A stretch of DNA of 64,000 nt from assembly GCA_965178125.1 (NCBI GenBank), contig OZ237748.1:682001-746000 (forward strand). Reading direction: 5' to 3'. Shown in pieces: positions 15,772-26,463 of this stretch. Source of the stretch: Bilabrum cf. latius (taxonomy: Eukaryota; Bigyra: Bicosoecida; Bigyra; Bicosoecida). The number at the start of each line of letters is the position of its first letter. The first letter of the stretch is position 1. Position numbers and translations under genes: made by a program. Below the pieces are notes generated by a model that saw only the letters and a list, made by a program, of their open reading frames with translations, ran no database searches and was not told the DNA's origin.

Positions 15772-17322
15772 ATGTTGAGCAGCACTGTCCAATGGCTGCT
15801 AGCTACTGTAGCTGTTGTTGCAGTAAGTCAAACAAATGTATAGAGCTCGCTTCCCTTCTGCCAAAATTACGTTCATTGGTTTTAACTGCACATGAAATAG
15901 CATGAAGTTGAAACGAAAGGAGTACTGACACAAGCATTCCCGACCCACAACGCCATACCGTACAACGACACTTCGAATGCTGCCAACCGCATCCTCCCGC
16001 AGAATACGATGCTGCTACTGATGTACGCTCCCTTCGGCCCCCAGATCCACCCGAGCTTCCCCGGCGCTGATGCGCTCCGCCCCGAGACCACGTCTGTGCT
16101 CGTCCCGGCCGTCATGTCCTCTGCTTACTTGCTCTTCTTGGCCGCCACCCGCATGGCCTGCGGGCCCATCTCGGAGCGGGCCGGGCTGGACAAGGGGTCC
16201 AAGGAGCCCTCGTGGCGCGCGCATGAGGACAAGCAGGTGCACCAGCGGGTGAACAAGACATTCGCCAAGGAGGGGCAGCGGGCTGCAGACAAGGCCGCAG
16301 AGGAGCTTGCCGCCGATCTGCCCGAGCGCACCGCAGCCAGCGTGCAGGGCCGGGCGCAGGCTATGCGTGCAGCCGCTTCCCGCGCTGTGCTGCTTCCCGA
16401 GGCCAAGATCGTGTACAACGCCTACCAGGTGCTGATGAACATCGGGATGGTGTCATTCTTCCTGTACGGTGTGTATGACATGGTGCGGGCCAGCAGGGAC
16501 ACTCCCGAGGGCAAGGACCTCGGGTGGGTGCAGGGCGTGCTGCAGCTCTCGCAGCCCTTCCACGTGGTGCACGGAGAGCCAAAGACCAGCGGACTGCCAG
16601 GGGGGCTGGCCCCCAGCGGCTGGCTGCGGTGGGCCTTCTGGGTGCACTACACGAACAAGTTCGTCGAGTATGCAGACACTGTGTTCATGGTGGCGGAGCA
16701 GCGCTGGCAGCAGGTGACCTTCCTGCACACGGTGTGAGTATAAGAGGAGTGATATCGTTTGGGCGGGGAGGAGGGGGAGGGGGGAGGGGGGCACAGTACG
16801 AATGCCCTGCTTTCCGCCCAGACTGCTGTGCCGTCCATATACCCGCCATCGTTCGTCCTTTCCTTTTCGTTCCTTCCTGTCTCCCGGCGCAGGCACCACT
16901 TCATGATGGGCTGGGTGTGGTGGATCGGGTGCACCACTCCTGCAGGAGCCGCTCCGCTCTTCTTTGGGGGGTGCTTCAACTCGTTCGTGCACATCGTGAT
17001 GTACACGTACTATCTGGTCAAGGCGGTGACCCAGCGCGACGTGTGGTGGAAGGAGGCCGTGACGTGGCTTCAGCTGGTGCAGTTCGTGTGCGTGTTCGCA
17101 CACGCTGCATTCTACATGGTCACGGATCCAGAGCACTTGGTGTTCGATCAGCGCATGGCCTGGCTGGCCATGTTCACAGCAACCTTTATGTTTTTCCTGT
17201 TCTCGGATTTCTTCGTGAAGACGTACTGCAAGGGGAAGCGACGCGGCAAGGGCGGAAGCGATGGCCCGCGAGCGCAGAGGTCGGGATCTCGAGCGAACGG
17301 GACAAAGCCCAAGGAGCAATAA
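15772..17322 (+). CDS. ELO-family fatty-acid elongase, copy 2
   Basis: Complete-looking ELO elongase. Exon 1 15772..15822 encodes a hydrophobic leader (MLSSTVQWLLATVAVVA). A 78-bp intron (GTAAGT...AAATAG) ends at 15900; exon 2 is 15901..16733, and a second intron (GTGAGT...GGCGCAG) leads to exon 3 16893..17322. All introns keep frame. Motifs are KFVEYADT, spliced HTVHH, NSFVHIVMYTYY and TWLQLVQF. The stop is TAA at 17320-17322, which shows that TAA still terminates. Exon 2 is almost base-identical to copy 1, while two parts of the last exon diverge (residues after GWVWW and after DPEH), so substrate preference could differ. Expected partners are the reductase/dehydratase enzymes of the elongation cycle. 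Confidence 0.85.
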
Positions 17323-17411
17323 GATCCTAGACTTAAGCCCTCTCATCTGATGCATGATGATACCCATCAGTCTTTTGAGGTCATCTGCATTACAGATTTT
17401 ACCAGAGAATC

Positions 17412-17611
17412 NNNNNNNNNNNNNNNNNNNNNNNNNNNNNNNNNNNNNNNNNNNNNNNNNNNNNNNNNNNNNNNNNNNNNNNNNNNNNNNNNNNNNNNNN
17501 NNNNNNNNNNNNNNNNNNNNNNNNNNNNNNNNNNNNNNNNNNNNNNNNNNNNNNNNNNNNNNNNNNNNNNNNNNNNNNNNNNNNNNNNNNNNNNNNNNNN
17601 NNNNNNNNNNN
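17412..17611. other. Assembly gap of 200 N
   Basis: Exactly 200 undetermined bases, the usual size for a gap of unknown length. The order and distance of the two flanks are therefore not certain. ORFs shown across the Ns are artefacts. Confidence 0.99.
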
Positions 17612-18161
17612 AGTCGTCCAACCAGGCAATGGCAGAGGAGCACGCCGCGCCGTTGAACAGGAGAAAAGGGGAGCAAGTGGCGCAAGGAGTGGAGCAGCAG
17701 CATCACTGCCTCGTCAGGACTCTGACGAAGATGAAGAGGACATCGGTGGTCGGTACCGCGCAGACGCAGCTGGAGAGCAGGACGAGGACGACGCTCCAAT
17801 GGGGTTTGAGCAGCAGGACGAGGAGGATGAGGAGCAGCTGGTTGAGGAAGAAGAAAACGACGGCCAGAACCAGCAAGACGACTCTGACAACAACAGTGGA
17901 ATGGAGGACACCGCCTTCACCGACTAGCAGCGGCACCTGGTGGACCGCATCCTTGCTGCCTGCGATGACAGCGCGATGGGCGTCAGCCGGACTCTCAAAG
18001 ACATGCGCGAGGACGTGGAGGCAACAATTGAAGAGAGGGACCGCGAGTTGGAAATGTTCGCAAACCTGATGACGGCCCTCGAGAAGACGGCGAAAGGAGA
18101 TCTCAATGCGGCAGACGTCGACGCTGTGGAAGCGCTCCTAGCAGCTTTCGGTGACGAGTGA
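17612..18161 (+). CDS. Acidic protein, 5' end lost in gap
   Basis: From the gap edge to TGA at 18159-18161, one frame reads VVQPGNGRGARRAVEQEKRG, then a long Asp/Glu/Gln-rich segment (QDSDEDEEDIGG..., QQDEEDEEQLVEEEEND). An in-frame TAG lies at 17925-17927. A helical C-terminal part follows (LKDMREDVEATIEERDRELEMF...) ending AFGDE. The long acidic tract followed by a coiled coil resembles histone chaperone-like or nuclear acidic proteins, but there is no diagnostic domain. At least the N-terminus is missing. Confidence 0.55.
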
Positions 18162-18414
18162 GAGGCAGGCAGGGGGACGGCAATTGAGGTCAGTGGCAGC
18201 TGGGCCAGCTTGTGAGAGGAGTTTGCCAAAGTGTCTGCCATTGACCCATTCGGACGCAGCATTAGGAGCCGGGAGGCATTCTGTTGAGTCTTGACGTGTC
18301 AACCAGTTAATACCTTAGATCAAAGCAATCCACACAGCAAATACAACTGTCATGTACACCATACCCATTCTACAATTGACAGATAAACCATGCATATTGA
18401 ATAAACATGCAAAT

Positions 18415-19334
18415 CTTCATACACCCATATCGGCGCCGCGCGGCCAGAACGGAACCTGGGGAACATTTGGCCCATGTTGTGCTCCCAGGCCGTCCCGATG
18501 CAGTTTGAACGGTCTTCATATCACCTGTAGTTGCCGAGATCGTAGCACGTCGTTTTTCGGTGTGAAATTCTTCATACACCCATATCGGCGCCGCGCGGCC
18601 AGAACGGAACCTGGGGAACATTTGGCCCATGTTGTGCCCCCAGGCCGTCCCGATGCAGTTTGAACGGTCTTCATATCACCTGTAGTTGCCGAGATCGTAG
18701 CACGTCGTTTTTCGGTGTGAAATTCTTCATACACCCATATCGGCGCCGCGCGGCCAGAACGGAACCTGGGGAACATTTGGCCCATGTTGTGCCCCCAGGC
18801 CGTCCCGATGCAGTTTGAACGGTCTTCATATCACCTGTAGTTGCCGAGATCGTAGCACGTCGTTTTTCGGTGTGAAATTCTTCATACACCCATATCGGCG
18901 CCGCGCGGCCAGAACGGAACCTGGGGAACATTTGGCCCATGTTGTGCCCCCAGGCCGTCCCGATGCAGTTTGAACGGTCTTCATATCACCTGTAGTTGCC
19001 GAGATCGTAGCACGTCGTTTTTCGGTGTGAAATTCTTCATACACCCATATCGGCGCCGCGCGGCCAGAACGGAACCTGGGGAACATTTGGCCCATGTTGT
19101 GCCCCCAGGCCGTCCCGATGCAGTTTGAACGGTCTTCATATCACCTGTAGTTGCCGAGATCGTAGCACGTCGTTTTTCGGTGTGAAATTCTTCATACACC
19201 CATATCGGCGCCACGCGGCCAGAACGGAACCTGGGGAACATTTGGCCCATGTTGTGCCCCCAGGCCGTCCCGATGCAGTTTGAACGGTCTTCATATCACC
19301 TGTAGTTACCGAGATCATAGCACGTCGTTTTTCG
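18415..19334. repeat. 155-bp tandem satellite, about 6 copies
   Basis: Unit begins CTTCATACACCCATATCGGC and recurs every 155 bp (18570, 18725, 18880, 19035, 19190), nearly identical; the last copy carries more changes (GTTACCGAGATCATAG). It abuts the telomere-type array, so it looks like a subtelomeric satellite. The minus-strand 89-aa ORFs repeated within it are a by-product of the 155-bp period. Confidence 0.95.
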
Positions 19335-19394
19335 ACAAATATTGAAGATGAAAATATTTTTTCCCCGACCCTGTCCCTGACTTTATATTAGATA

Positions 19395-20291
19395 CCCTAA
19401 CCCTAACCCTAACCCTAACCCTAACCCTAACCCTAACCCTAACCCTAACCCTAACCCTAACCCTAACCCTAACCCTAACCCTAACCCTAACCCTAACCCT
19501 AACCCTAACCCTAACCCTAACCCTAACCCTAACCCTAACCCTAACCCTAACCCTAACCCTAACCCTAACCCTAACCCTAACCCTAACCCTAACCCTAACC
19601 CTAACCCTAACCCTAACCCTAACCCTAACCCTAACCCTAACCCTAACCCTAACCCTAACCCTAACCCTAACCCTAACCCTAACCCTAACCCTAACCCTAA
19701 CCCTAACCCTAACCCTAACCCTAACCCTAACCCTAACCCTAACCCTAACCCTAACCCTAACCCTAACCCTAACCCTAACCCTAACCCTAACCCTAACCCT
19801 AACCCTAACCCTAACCCTAACCCTAACCCTAACCCTAACCCTAACCCTAACCCTAACCCTAACCCTAACCCTAACCCTAACCCTAACCCTAACCCTAACC
19901 CTAACCCTAACCCTAACCCTAACCCTAACCCTAACCCTAACCCTAACCCTAACCCTAACCCTAACCCTAACCCTAACCCTAACCCTAACCCTAACCCTAA
20001 CCCTAACCCTAACCCTAACCCTAACCCTAACCCTAACCCTAACCCTAACCCTAACCCTAACCCTAACCCTAACCCTAACCCTAACCCTAACCCTAACCCT
20101 AACCCTAACCCTAACCCTAACCCTAACCCTAACCCTAACCCTAACCCTAACCCTAACCCTAACCCTAACCCTAACCCTAACCCTAACCCTAACCCTAACC
20201 CTAACCCTAACCCTAACCCTAACCCTAACCCTAACCCTAACCCTAACCCTAACCCTAACCCTAACCCTAACCCTAACCCTAACCCTAACCT
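19395..20291. repeat. Telomeric CCCTAA array, about 150 units
   Basis: About 897 bp of perfect CCCTAA (TTAGGG on the other strand). It begins abruptly after ...TTAGATA and ends at CCCTAACCTACCCCCC. It is internal in this assembly. CCCTAA on the + strand is the orientation of a left chromosome end, with the chromosome interior to the right. The long Leu-Gly ORF on the minus strand is an artefact. Confidence 0.97.
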
Positions 20292-20408
20292 ACCCCCCAA
20301 CCCCCCTGGCTGCTGGAACGCCTGGAGCAGCGCATGGCCTACATCACAGGAGTCCTGGATGCCCGCCAAGCGGCCGCAGCAGCACAAGCTGAGGGCGAGG
20401 AGCATTGA
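20292..20408 (+). pseudogene. Truncated coding fragment after telomeric array
   Basis: Directly after the array the frame reads [20 protein letters not shown], continues as an Ala/Gln-rich helix and ends EGEEH with TGA at 20406-20408. No start exists; upstream is telomeric repeat. The following 3' flank (CTAAGTTCAAAGTAATCC...) resembles the flank after the acidic protein near 18310-18340 (TTAGATCAAAGCAATCC...), so both may be tails of one subtelomeric gene family. The homology is only visual. Confidence 0.4.
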
Positions 20409-20507
20409 AATGCCTAAGTTCAAAGTAATCCTCACTGCCAATCGAACCATGTATATCACTGATTCACTCTTCTGATCCAACCCTAAACCTCAATAAAAAA
20501 ACCCTAA

Positions 20508-21628
20508 GATCCACATACAACCCAAACAGGCCCGCTCACACAGCCCCTGAGTACCCGTCCTGGCGCCCACCTGCCAACCCTAGACCTCCGTGTATCTCGC
20601 TTAATATTGAGAAATCGACCCTAGGCAAAATTTTTACGGATATCTACGCATCGAGACGCGTCGGATGGGGCCTGACAATATCGACTCCGGATTGACCCCT
20701 TGGCGAAACCGCTCGCACAAGCCATTTCAAGCCGCCTGCGGAACCGGCGCCGCCGAAGCACTGACAGGGCACACGAGCGGTGCATTCCACATTGTTGGCC
20801 ACAGGGAACAACCACATACACACATGCATGGTCCAATCGATCCACATACAACCCAAACAGGCCCGCTCACACAGCCCCTGAGTACCCGTCCTGGCGCCCA
20901 CCTGCCAACCCTAGACCTCCGCGTATCTCGCTTAATATTGAGAAATCGACCCTAGGCAAAATTTTTACGGATATCTACGCATCGAGACGCGTCGGATGGG
21001 GCCTGACAATATCGACTCCGGATCGACCCCTTGGCGAAACCGCTCGCACAAGCCATTTCAAGCCGCCTGCGGAACCGGCGCCGCCGAAGCACTGACAGGG
21101 CACACGAGCGGTGCATTCCACATTGTTGGCCACAGGGAACAACCACATACACGCATGCACACTCCAATCGATCCACATACAACCCAAACAGGCCCGCTCA
21201 CACAGCCCCTGAGTACCCGTCCTGGCGCCCACCTGCCAACCCTAGACCTCCGCGTATCTCGCTTAATATTGAGAAATCGACCCTAGGCAAAATTTTTACG
21301 GATATCTACGCATCGAGACGCGTCAGATGGGGCCTGACAATATCGACTCCGGATCGACCCCTTGGCGAAACCGCTCGCACAAGCCATTTCAAGCCGCCTG
21401 CGGAACCGGCGCCGCCGAAGCACTGACAGGGCACACGAGCGGTGCATTCCACATTGTTGGCCACAGGGAACAACCACATACACGCATGCACACTCCAATC
21501 GATCCACATACAACCCAAACAGGCCCCTGAAATTTGACGCTCCCATGGTGACCCTAGACCTCCGCGTATCTCGCTTAATATTGAGAAATCGACCCTAGGC
21601 AAAAATTTTACGGATATCTACGCATCAA
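20508..21628. repeat. 331-bp tandem repeat, about 3.4 copies
   Basis: Unit starting GATCCACATACAACCCAAAC repeats with a 331-bp period (for example GGGCCTGACAATATCGACTC at 20668, 20999 and 21330). Copies differ at a few sites; the last is shortened after CCAAACAGGCCCCTGAAATT. ORFs inside are by-products. Confidence 0.93.
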
Positions 21629-21714
21629 GGGCTATCTAAATATATATAATGTGCGACGGTTTATTTTTTGGTGCAAAAATGGGCGTGCCCCGATCCTAAC
21701 ATGACCCCCAGATA

Positions 21715-21845
21715 CCCTAACCCTAACCCTAACCCTAACCCTAACCCTAACCCTAACCCTAACCCTAACCCTAACCCTAACCCTAACCTAACCCTAAACC
21801 CCTAACCTAAACCCTAAACCCTAACCCTAAACCCTAAAACCCTAG
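21715..21845. repeat. Second, degenerate telomeric CCCTAA tract
   Basis: About 70 bp of perfect CCCTAA following CCCAGATA, then variant units (CCTAACCTAAACC, CCCTAAA). Same strand orientation as the larger array. Both arrays begin after the four bases GATA. Confidence 0.93.
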
Positions 21846-21854
21846 GCTGTACTG

Positions 21855-22300
21855 CGACAAGCAGGTCAGGAGTGCGAGAGGTTGATGGGGCCATGGTGGC
21901 TGTGCGGAGACAAGCAGGTCGGGAATGCGGGCGATGGATGGGGCCATGGTGGCTGTGCTGAGACAAGCAGGTCGGGAATGCGGGCGATGGATGGGGCCAT
22001 GGTGGCTGTGCTGAGACAAGCAGGTCGGGAGTGCGGGCGATGGATGGGGCCATGGTGGCTGTGTAAGGAAAAGCAGGTCGGGAATGCGGGCGATGGATGG
22101 GGCCATGGTGGCTGTGCTGGGACAAGCAGGTCGGGAGTGCGGGCGATGGATGGGGCCATGGTGGCTGTGCTGAGACAAGCAGGTCGGGAGTGCGGGCGAT
22201 GGATGGGGTCATGGTGGCTGTGCTGAGACAAGCAGGTCGGGAATGCGGGCGATGGATGGGGCCATGGTGGCTGTGCTAGGACAAGCAGGTTGGGGGGACG
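21855..22300. repeat. 53-bp minisatellite, about 8 copies
   Basis: Unit GACAAGCAGGTCGGGAATGC plus about 33 bp ending GGTGGCTGTGCTGA repeats every 53 bp (CAAGCAGG at about 21911, 21964, 22017, 22123, 22176, 22229). ORFs on both strands are artefacts of the period. Confidence 0.92.
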
Positions 22301-22439
22301 GATGATGGGTTGCCCTTTGACGTTAGAGTTGGTGAGGTCAGCAAGGTTTCTGAGATTGAGGTCGCTCGGTGGGCGCAGGACCCGCTCGAGGTGCAGGTGC
22401 AGATGCGACGTAGCGATACGGAGAAAAGAGAGAGAAATA

Positions 22440-22690
22440 TAGGCTAGTGATGCAGACCAGGAGCGGCGGCGACTCGGGGTGGGCGACGGATGGGAAGGGG
22501 GGGGGGGGGGTGGTGTTGGTGGAGCAGAGAGAGAGGGCGAGGGGTGGGGGGTCGGGGAGCAGAGAGGGCGAGCGGTGGGATGGGGGGGGGGGGGGGGGGG
22601 GGTGGGCAAATCAGAGGGGAGGGGGGGGGGGTGGGCAAATCAGAGGGGAGGGGGCGGCGGTTCACCAAGTGGGGAGGGAGTAGTGGAGGA
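22440..22690. repeat. G-rich low-complexity DNA
   Basis: Runs of up to 19 G separated by GTGGGCAAATCAGAGGGGA-type units. Its strand asymmetry next to telomeric repeats suggests a subtelomeric G-strand tract. No coding content. Confidence 0.8.
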
Positions 22691-25117
22691 GAAGATGAGT
22701 GGTGGGGTCATCGGCAGGCCTGTACAACTTATAAAGTATGATATAAGTAGCTCCCACGGCCAAAATCAGCGTATAAGTGGCATTCTTCAACTTGATTTTC
22801 AGGCTAACCAGGAGGTTTTGTGAGTAAATAATAGCAGAAATTCAATATTTAATAGATGAAATATTGTATTGTGCGGTGCTTGCCCCGCAATATGGCGTGG
22901 AAGTCTCGAGAGTGAACTCCACGTAGGCATGCTCCCGAGCCGCGCTCCCGTCACGTGCCTGGGCCCAAACGCTCTGTCACAGGCATCGTGTGCGGCATCG
23001 AATGCCCCCAAGTGCTTCAATTAAGAATTATTGAATCATTTCTGTCCCCCGATTTGTCTTGAGTTGTATTGGTGCAGCAAAAGCTTATATCCTCCAGCGC
23101 CAGTTGGAATTCGGCGGCCGTTCATTTACACCGATGTGGAAGATGGTTACGCCACAGAAGAGACTCCAATATCATTATATCGGCGTTTGTGTGCTCAGTC
23201 GTGTCACTCTCGCCACGTTCGGGCTTGGCTACGGCTGGGACAGCTGATGGCTTCCGTGCCCGTATCTACAGCTCAGGTGGAAGGGACGGTTGCACGGATT
23301 GGAAACGCTCTCGAATGATTACACATGAGTGCGTGCAGGCTAAAAAGGCTAATGAGCGACTAAAGCTAGCAATCCTCGCCATAGCCGACCATGGCGAGAG
23401 CTCACTTACGCGAAGGCATACATCGCCTAGACCTTCAAGGCGATTTTCAGCAGCACGATGAAGGCCGCGGTTGCACACCCAAATGGTGATGATGCAAAGG
23501 GGTGCAACAGGGATGATGAGAGCAGCGACTCCGAGTAGAATGAGCTTGTTCTCGGTGGCGGTCGCCCGTAACGAAGTATGTCTCTCGACACTGTCAAAGA
23601 TAACTGGATCTGCTGATCAAGGTAACTCGGTACGAGCCTTAGGAAGCAGTAGTGTGCCTCTAGGTAGAGCTTGTCTTTCTCCGGCAACTTTAAAGCTTGG
23701 GAACAAGCGCGCCCCGCCCAAATCTACACCTTTTTGTGACCTCGGACTTGGTGACGGCAGCTGTCTACAGATTCCGGGGACGAATACGAAGACGCCGCAG
23801 CGGGGTTCAGGAAGAGCTGTGTCGACGATAAGAATGCCGACCTGTGCGTGGGTAAGGCCGAGCCACCATCATTAGATGACAACCTGAGCGGGGAACGACT
23901 GGGTGAGGGAGGCTGAGGTCGTGGGCTGGTCACAGCGCTTAGGCGAGTCGACAAGTCGCGTGGCATGATTGAGGTGAACGAACGGGAGGTGGATGGAATG
24001 GAGGAAAGGTGGACGGGGTGGACGGGGTGGATAAAGCATGGGGCACAGATAGGGCATGAATGTATGAAGGGACGGTGGGGCCCGGAGGGGTTCCGGATTA
24101 GGATGGGGGTAGGAGAGGATAAAATCTCCCCATCCAGATGCCGTCATCGGAAGGATCGGCAGTCACAGATAAGTCGGACGCGGCGCCACTGCCATTGGCG
24201 ACAAGAGAGCGAGATGGAGGACTCTGAACTGCTGTACACAAAGGCGTGATGCAGAGGTGGTTACTCTCGCGCCAGAGCCGGATCGGGTGCGTCTACAGGA
24301 TGGAACGATGGTGAGACCAACGAGTCTGGCTCAGTTCCTTGAGCTCCATGCCCGGAACGGAACGTGGGAACACACGATCCACGTCGATGCGCTCGCAACG
24401 GTAAAGGAGGGGTATTGGTCTACAAGACGGTCCGATCGTTCAGAGACGTATCTGTTGGGTCTAAGGAGGTCGGCGTCGAGTACGATGGAGGCACTACACG
24501 TCTATTCCTGGGCGCAATTCCAGAGTGCGTGAGATGGCACGCTACATGCGAGATCGACTGGCATTCAGGGGCTGTCGGTAAGACAGGTGGCGTGGTGGAG
24601 AACGTCGGCCAGGAGTCACCAGATCGGCCTCTTAGGCGGCCACAGTGCATATATCTTTGCAATTGAATGCCAGAATACCGGTGGGCAAACACTATAGTGT
24701 ACACAGAACAACGTTTTAGTCACTGTAGAGTCAGGGAACAGTGTCCAAAGATATAAGTGTCCGCAGAGGCCAAAAACAGCACATAGGATGCCTTTATAAG
24801 TTTCCTACTTATAGGTTCGAACTCTGTTTTGACCACATAAGGTGTACAGGCCTGGTCATCGGGTTGATACGGCGGATTGGAAGGGGGAGGCACAGGCCGG
24901 GCAGGTGGGGCTTTGGGCATGTGTGACGAGTGACTCGGGTCAGGGGGATCGGATCACCCAACCACATGCGGATGTGGAAGTTGAGAGGTCACAATTAGAC
25001 GCGAGAGGCAATCAAGCCGCGTGCTATTCGGGCGCTGAGGGGCAGCGCTCGCCAGTTTTCTTGAATGTGAGGATGATGAAGGGCGCCGTGGTAGTGACCT
25101 TTCCTGTATATTTTTAG
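22691..25117. other. Region without confident genes
   Basis: About 2.4 kb with many short ORFs on both strands and no recognised domain. A plus-strand stretch near 24250-24660 looks somewhat protein-like (LAQFLELHARNGTWEHTIHV, and in another frame TVRSFRDVSVGSKEVGVEYD), possibly exons of a small gene. A minus-strand stretch 23427-23687 also reads as plausible protein. A copy of the GTGTGACGAGTG micro-repeat lies near 24921. Confidence 0.4.
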
Positions 25118-25461
25118 GCTCGGGCAAAAGACAACTTTGCCCAAGCCGAATAATTTTATAATTAAACTGGGTTTGCCTAACCCGACCCCTGGTCGGGCAA
25201 GCAAGTCGAACTGCACACCGGCGGCGATGCCAGCTCTATCTACCAAACAAACAGCCAAACAAATACCCGTGCCCGAGCCGAAAAAAAGAAAACCCTTGGC
25301 TCGGGCGGAGGGCGCCCCTGCCCGAGCCCAACGTTCGGCTCGGGCGCAGGTGCTCGGCACCCGAGCCTAACATTCCGCTCGGGCGCGATCGCTGAAATTG
25401 CGGCAAACCCAGTTTAATTATAAAATTATTCGGCTTGGGCAAAGTTGTCTTTTGCCCGAGC
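25118..25461. mobile_element. Foldback/MITE-like element with 60-bp perfect terminal inverted repeats
   Basis: Arms 25118-25177 and 25402-25461 are perfect 60-bp inverted complements (GCTCGGGCAAAAGACAACTT... paired with ...AAGTTGTCTTTTGCCCGAGC). The 224-bp centre is full of further GCTCGGGC/GCCCGAGC motifs in both orientations. No transposase ORF. This is the structure of a non-autonomous foldback or MITE-type element; target-site duplications are not obvious. Confidence 0.75.
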
Positions 25462-25598
25462 GGAACGTTTGGCTCGGGCATCCGATGGCCGTCGTCCCGG
25501 GTTCCGCTGCGGCGCCACTGGCAGCGGGGGACGCACACTGTGGCACTGTGCAAGTCACGATACCCCGCGCTGCAGCAGTGCTATTTGTTGGTACTAGC

Positions 25599-25946
25599 AT
25601 GGCAGCGTATGGGGGCGCGAGCAGTGAGGGTGATATAGACGCCATCAAGCGCGCTATCTAGCACAGGGACCATTCAAACTTTAGAAGGCTGCTTCAATCC
25701 GATTCCATAGCGGGCGATGCATACCCCGAGCTTCTACTTGCCGCATGTAGATGGTCCAATGTTGTAGCAGCACGAGAGATACTGAAGAAGATGAGCTGTG
25801 CAGCGCTGAGATTGGGACACATGCGTGCATGTTGCAGAGCCAAACCTTTCTCAGGGCAAGGGCTCGCTATTGCAAAGGCTATCTTCGAGAAGATATCCAG
25901 CCAAAGCATGCCCGATGATGCTACAGAGTGGATTTTGAGCCATTAA
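25599..25946 (+). CDS. Small ankyrin-like protein
   Basis: 115 aa, ATG 25599 (MAAYGGASSEGDIDAIKRAI) to TAA 25944-25946, with TAG at 25659-25661 read as Gln. The pattern SEGDIDAIKRAI... and AYPELLLAACRWSNVVAAREIL resembles one or two degenerate ankyrin repeats. It may be a first exon of the ankyrin/kinase locus downstream rather than a separate gene. Confidence 0.4.
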
Positions 25947-26463
25947 AACTTAGTGCCCGAAACCCTCATGCCATTGCGCTCGTCGAGCTTTGCGTTCACA
26001 ATCAGACATTCGTGGTATTAAGGAGACAGAGTCTGATTCGTTGTTGACGTCAAATGAGATGATAAGCGTCTGTGCGATGAGGATGGCTCTGCGAAGAAGG
26101 AGAACGCCGCAACACCTTGTCCGTAGGTGGGAAGAGGAATTGTAGCGTTAGACATCGTAATCTGATTAACGGAAGAGGCAGGCCACGAAGAGTGGAGGTT
26201 GGCATTTCTCCAGTCAATCGCCTCCATTCGGGGTGGAAGAGCTCAGGACTGACAGATCGTCTTGAATTCTTTTCCCACCCGCCCGGGCCCGGAGAATTCG
26301 TTGTGTGTCTCCGCTGGTGGACAAATCCATCGGTGGATTCAGGCACATGGCGACGGCTCTGTGTTCGATGCCACGAAAACTTGTCAACTGCAATTGAATT
26401 GCGTGGTATAAGCGAGTCGTACAACACCCTTACATACATAGTTGCAATTAATTTCAAGTTGCA

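Noticed and set aside
17350-18069. ORFs running across the N gap
   Set aside because: They include about 67 undetermined codons, so they are artefacts.
19383-20480. 365-aa Leu-Gly protein
   Set aside because: Translation of the TTAGGG array, not a gene.
22444-22823. Gly/Arg- and Pro-rich ORFs in the G-run region
   Set aside because: Translation of low-complexity G tracts in several frames at once; no protein-like features.
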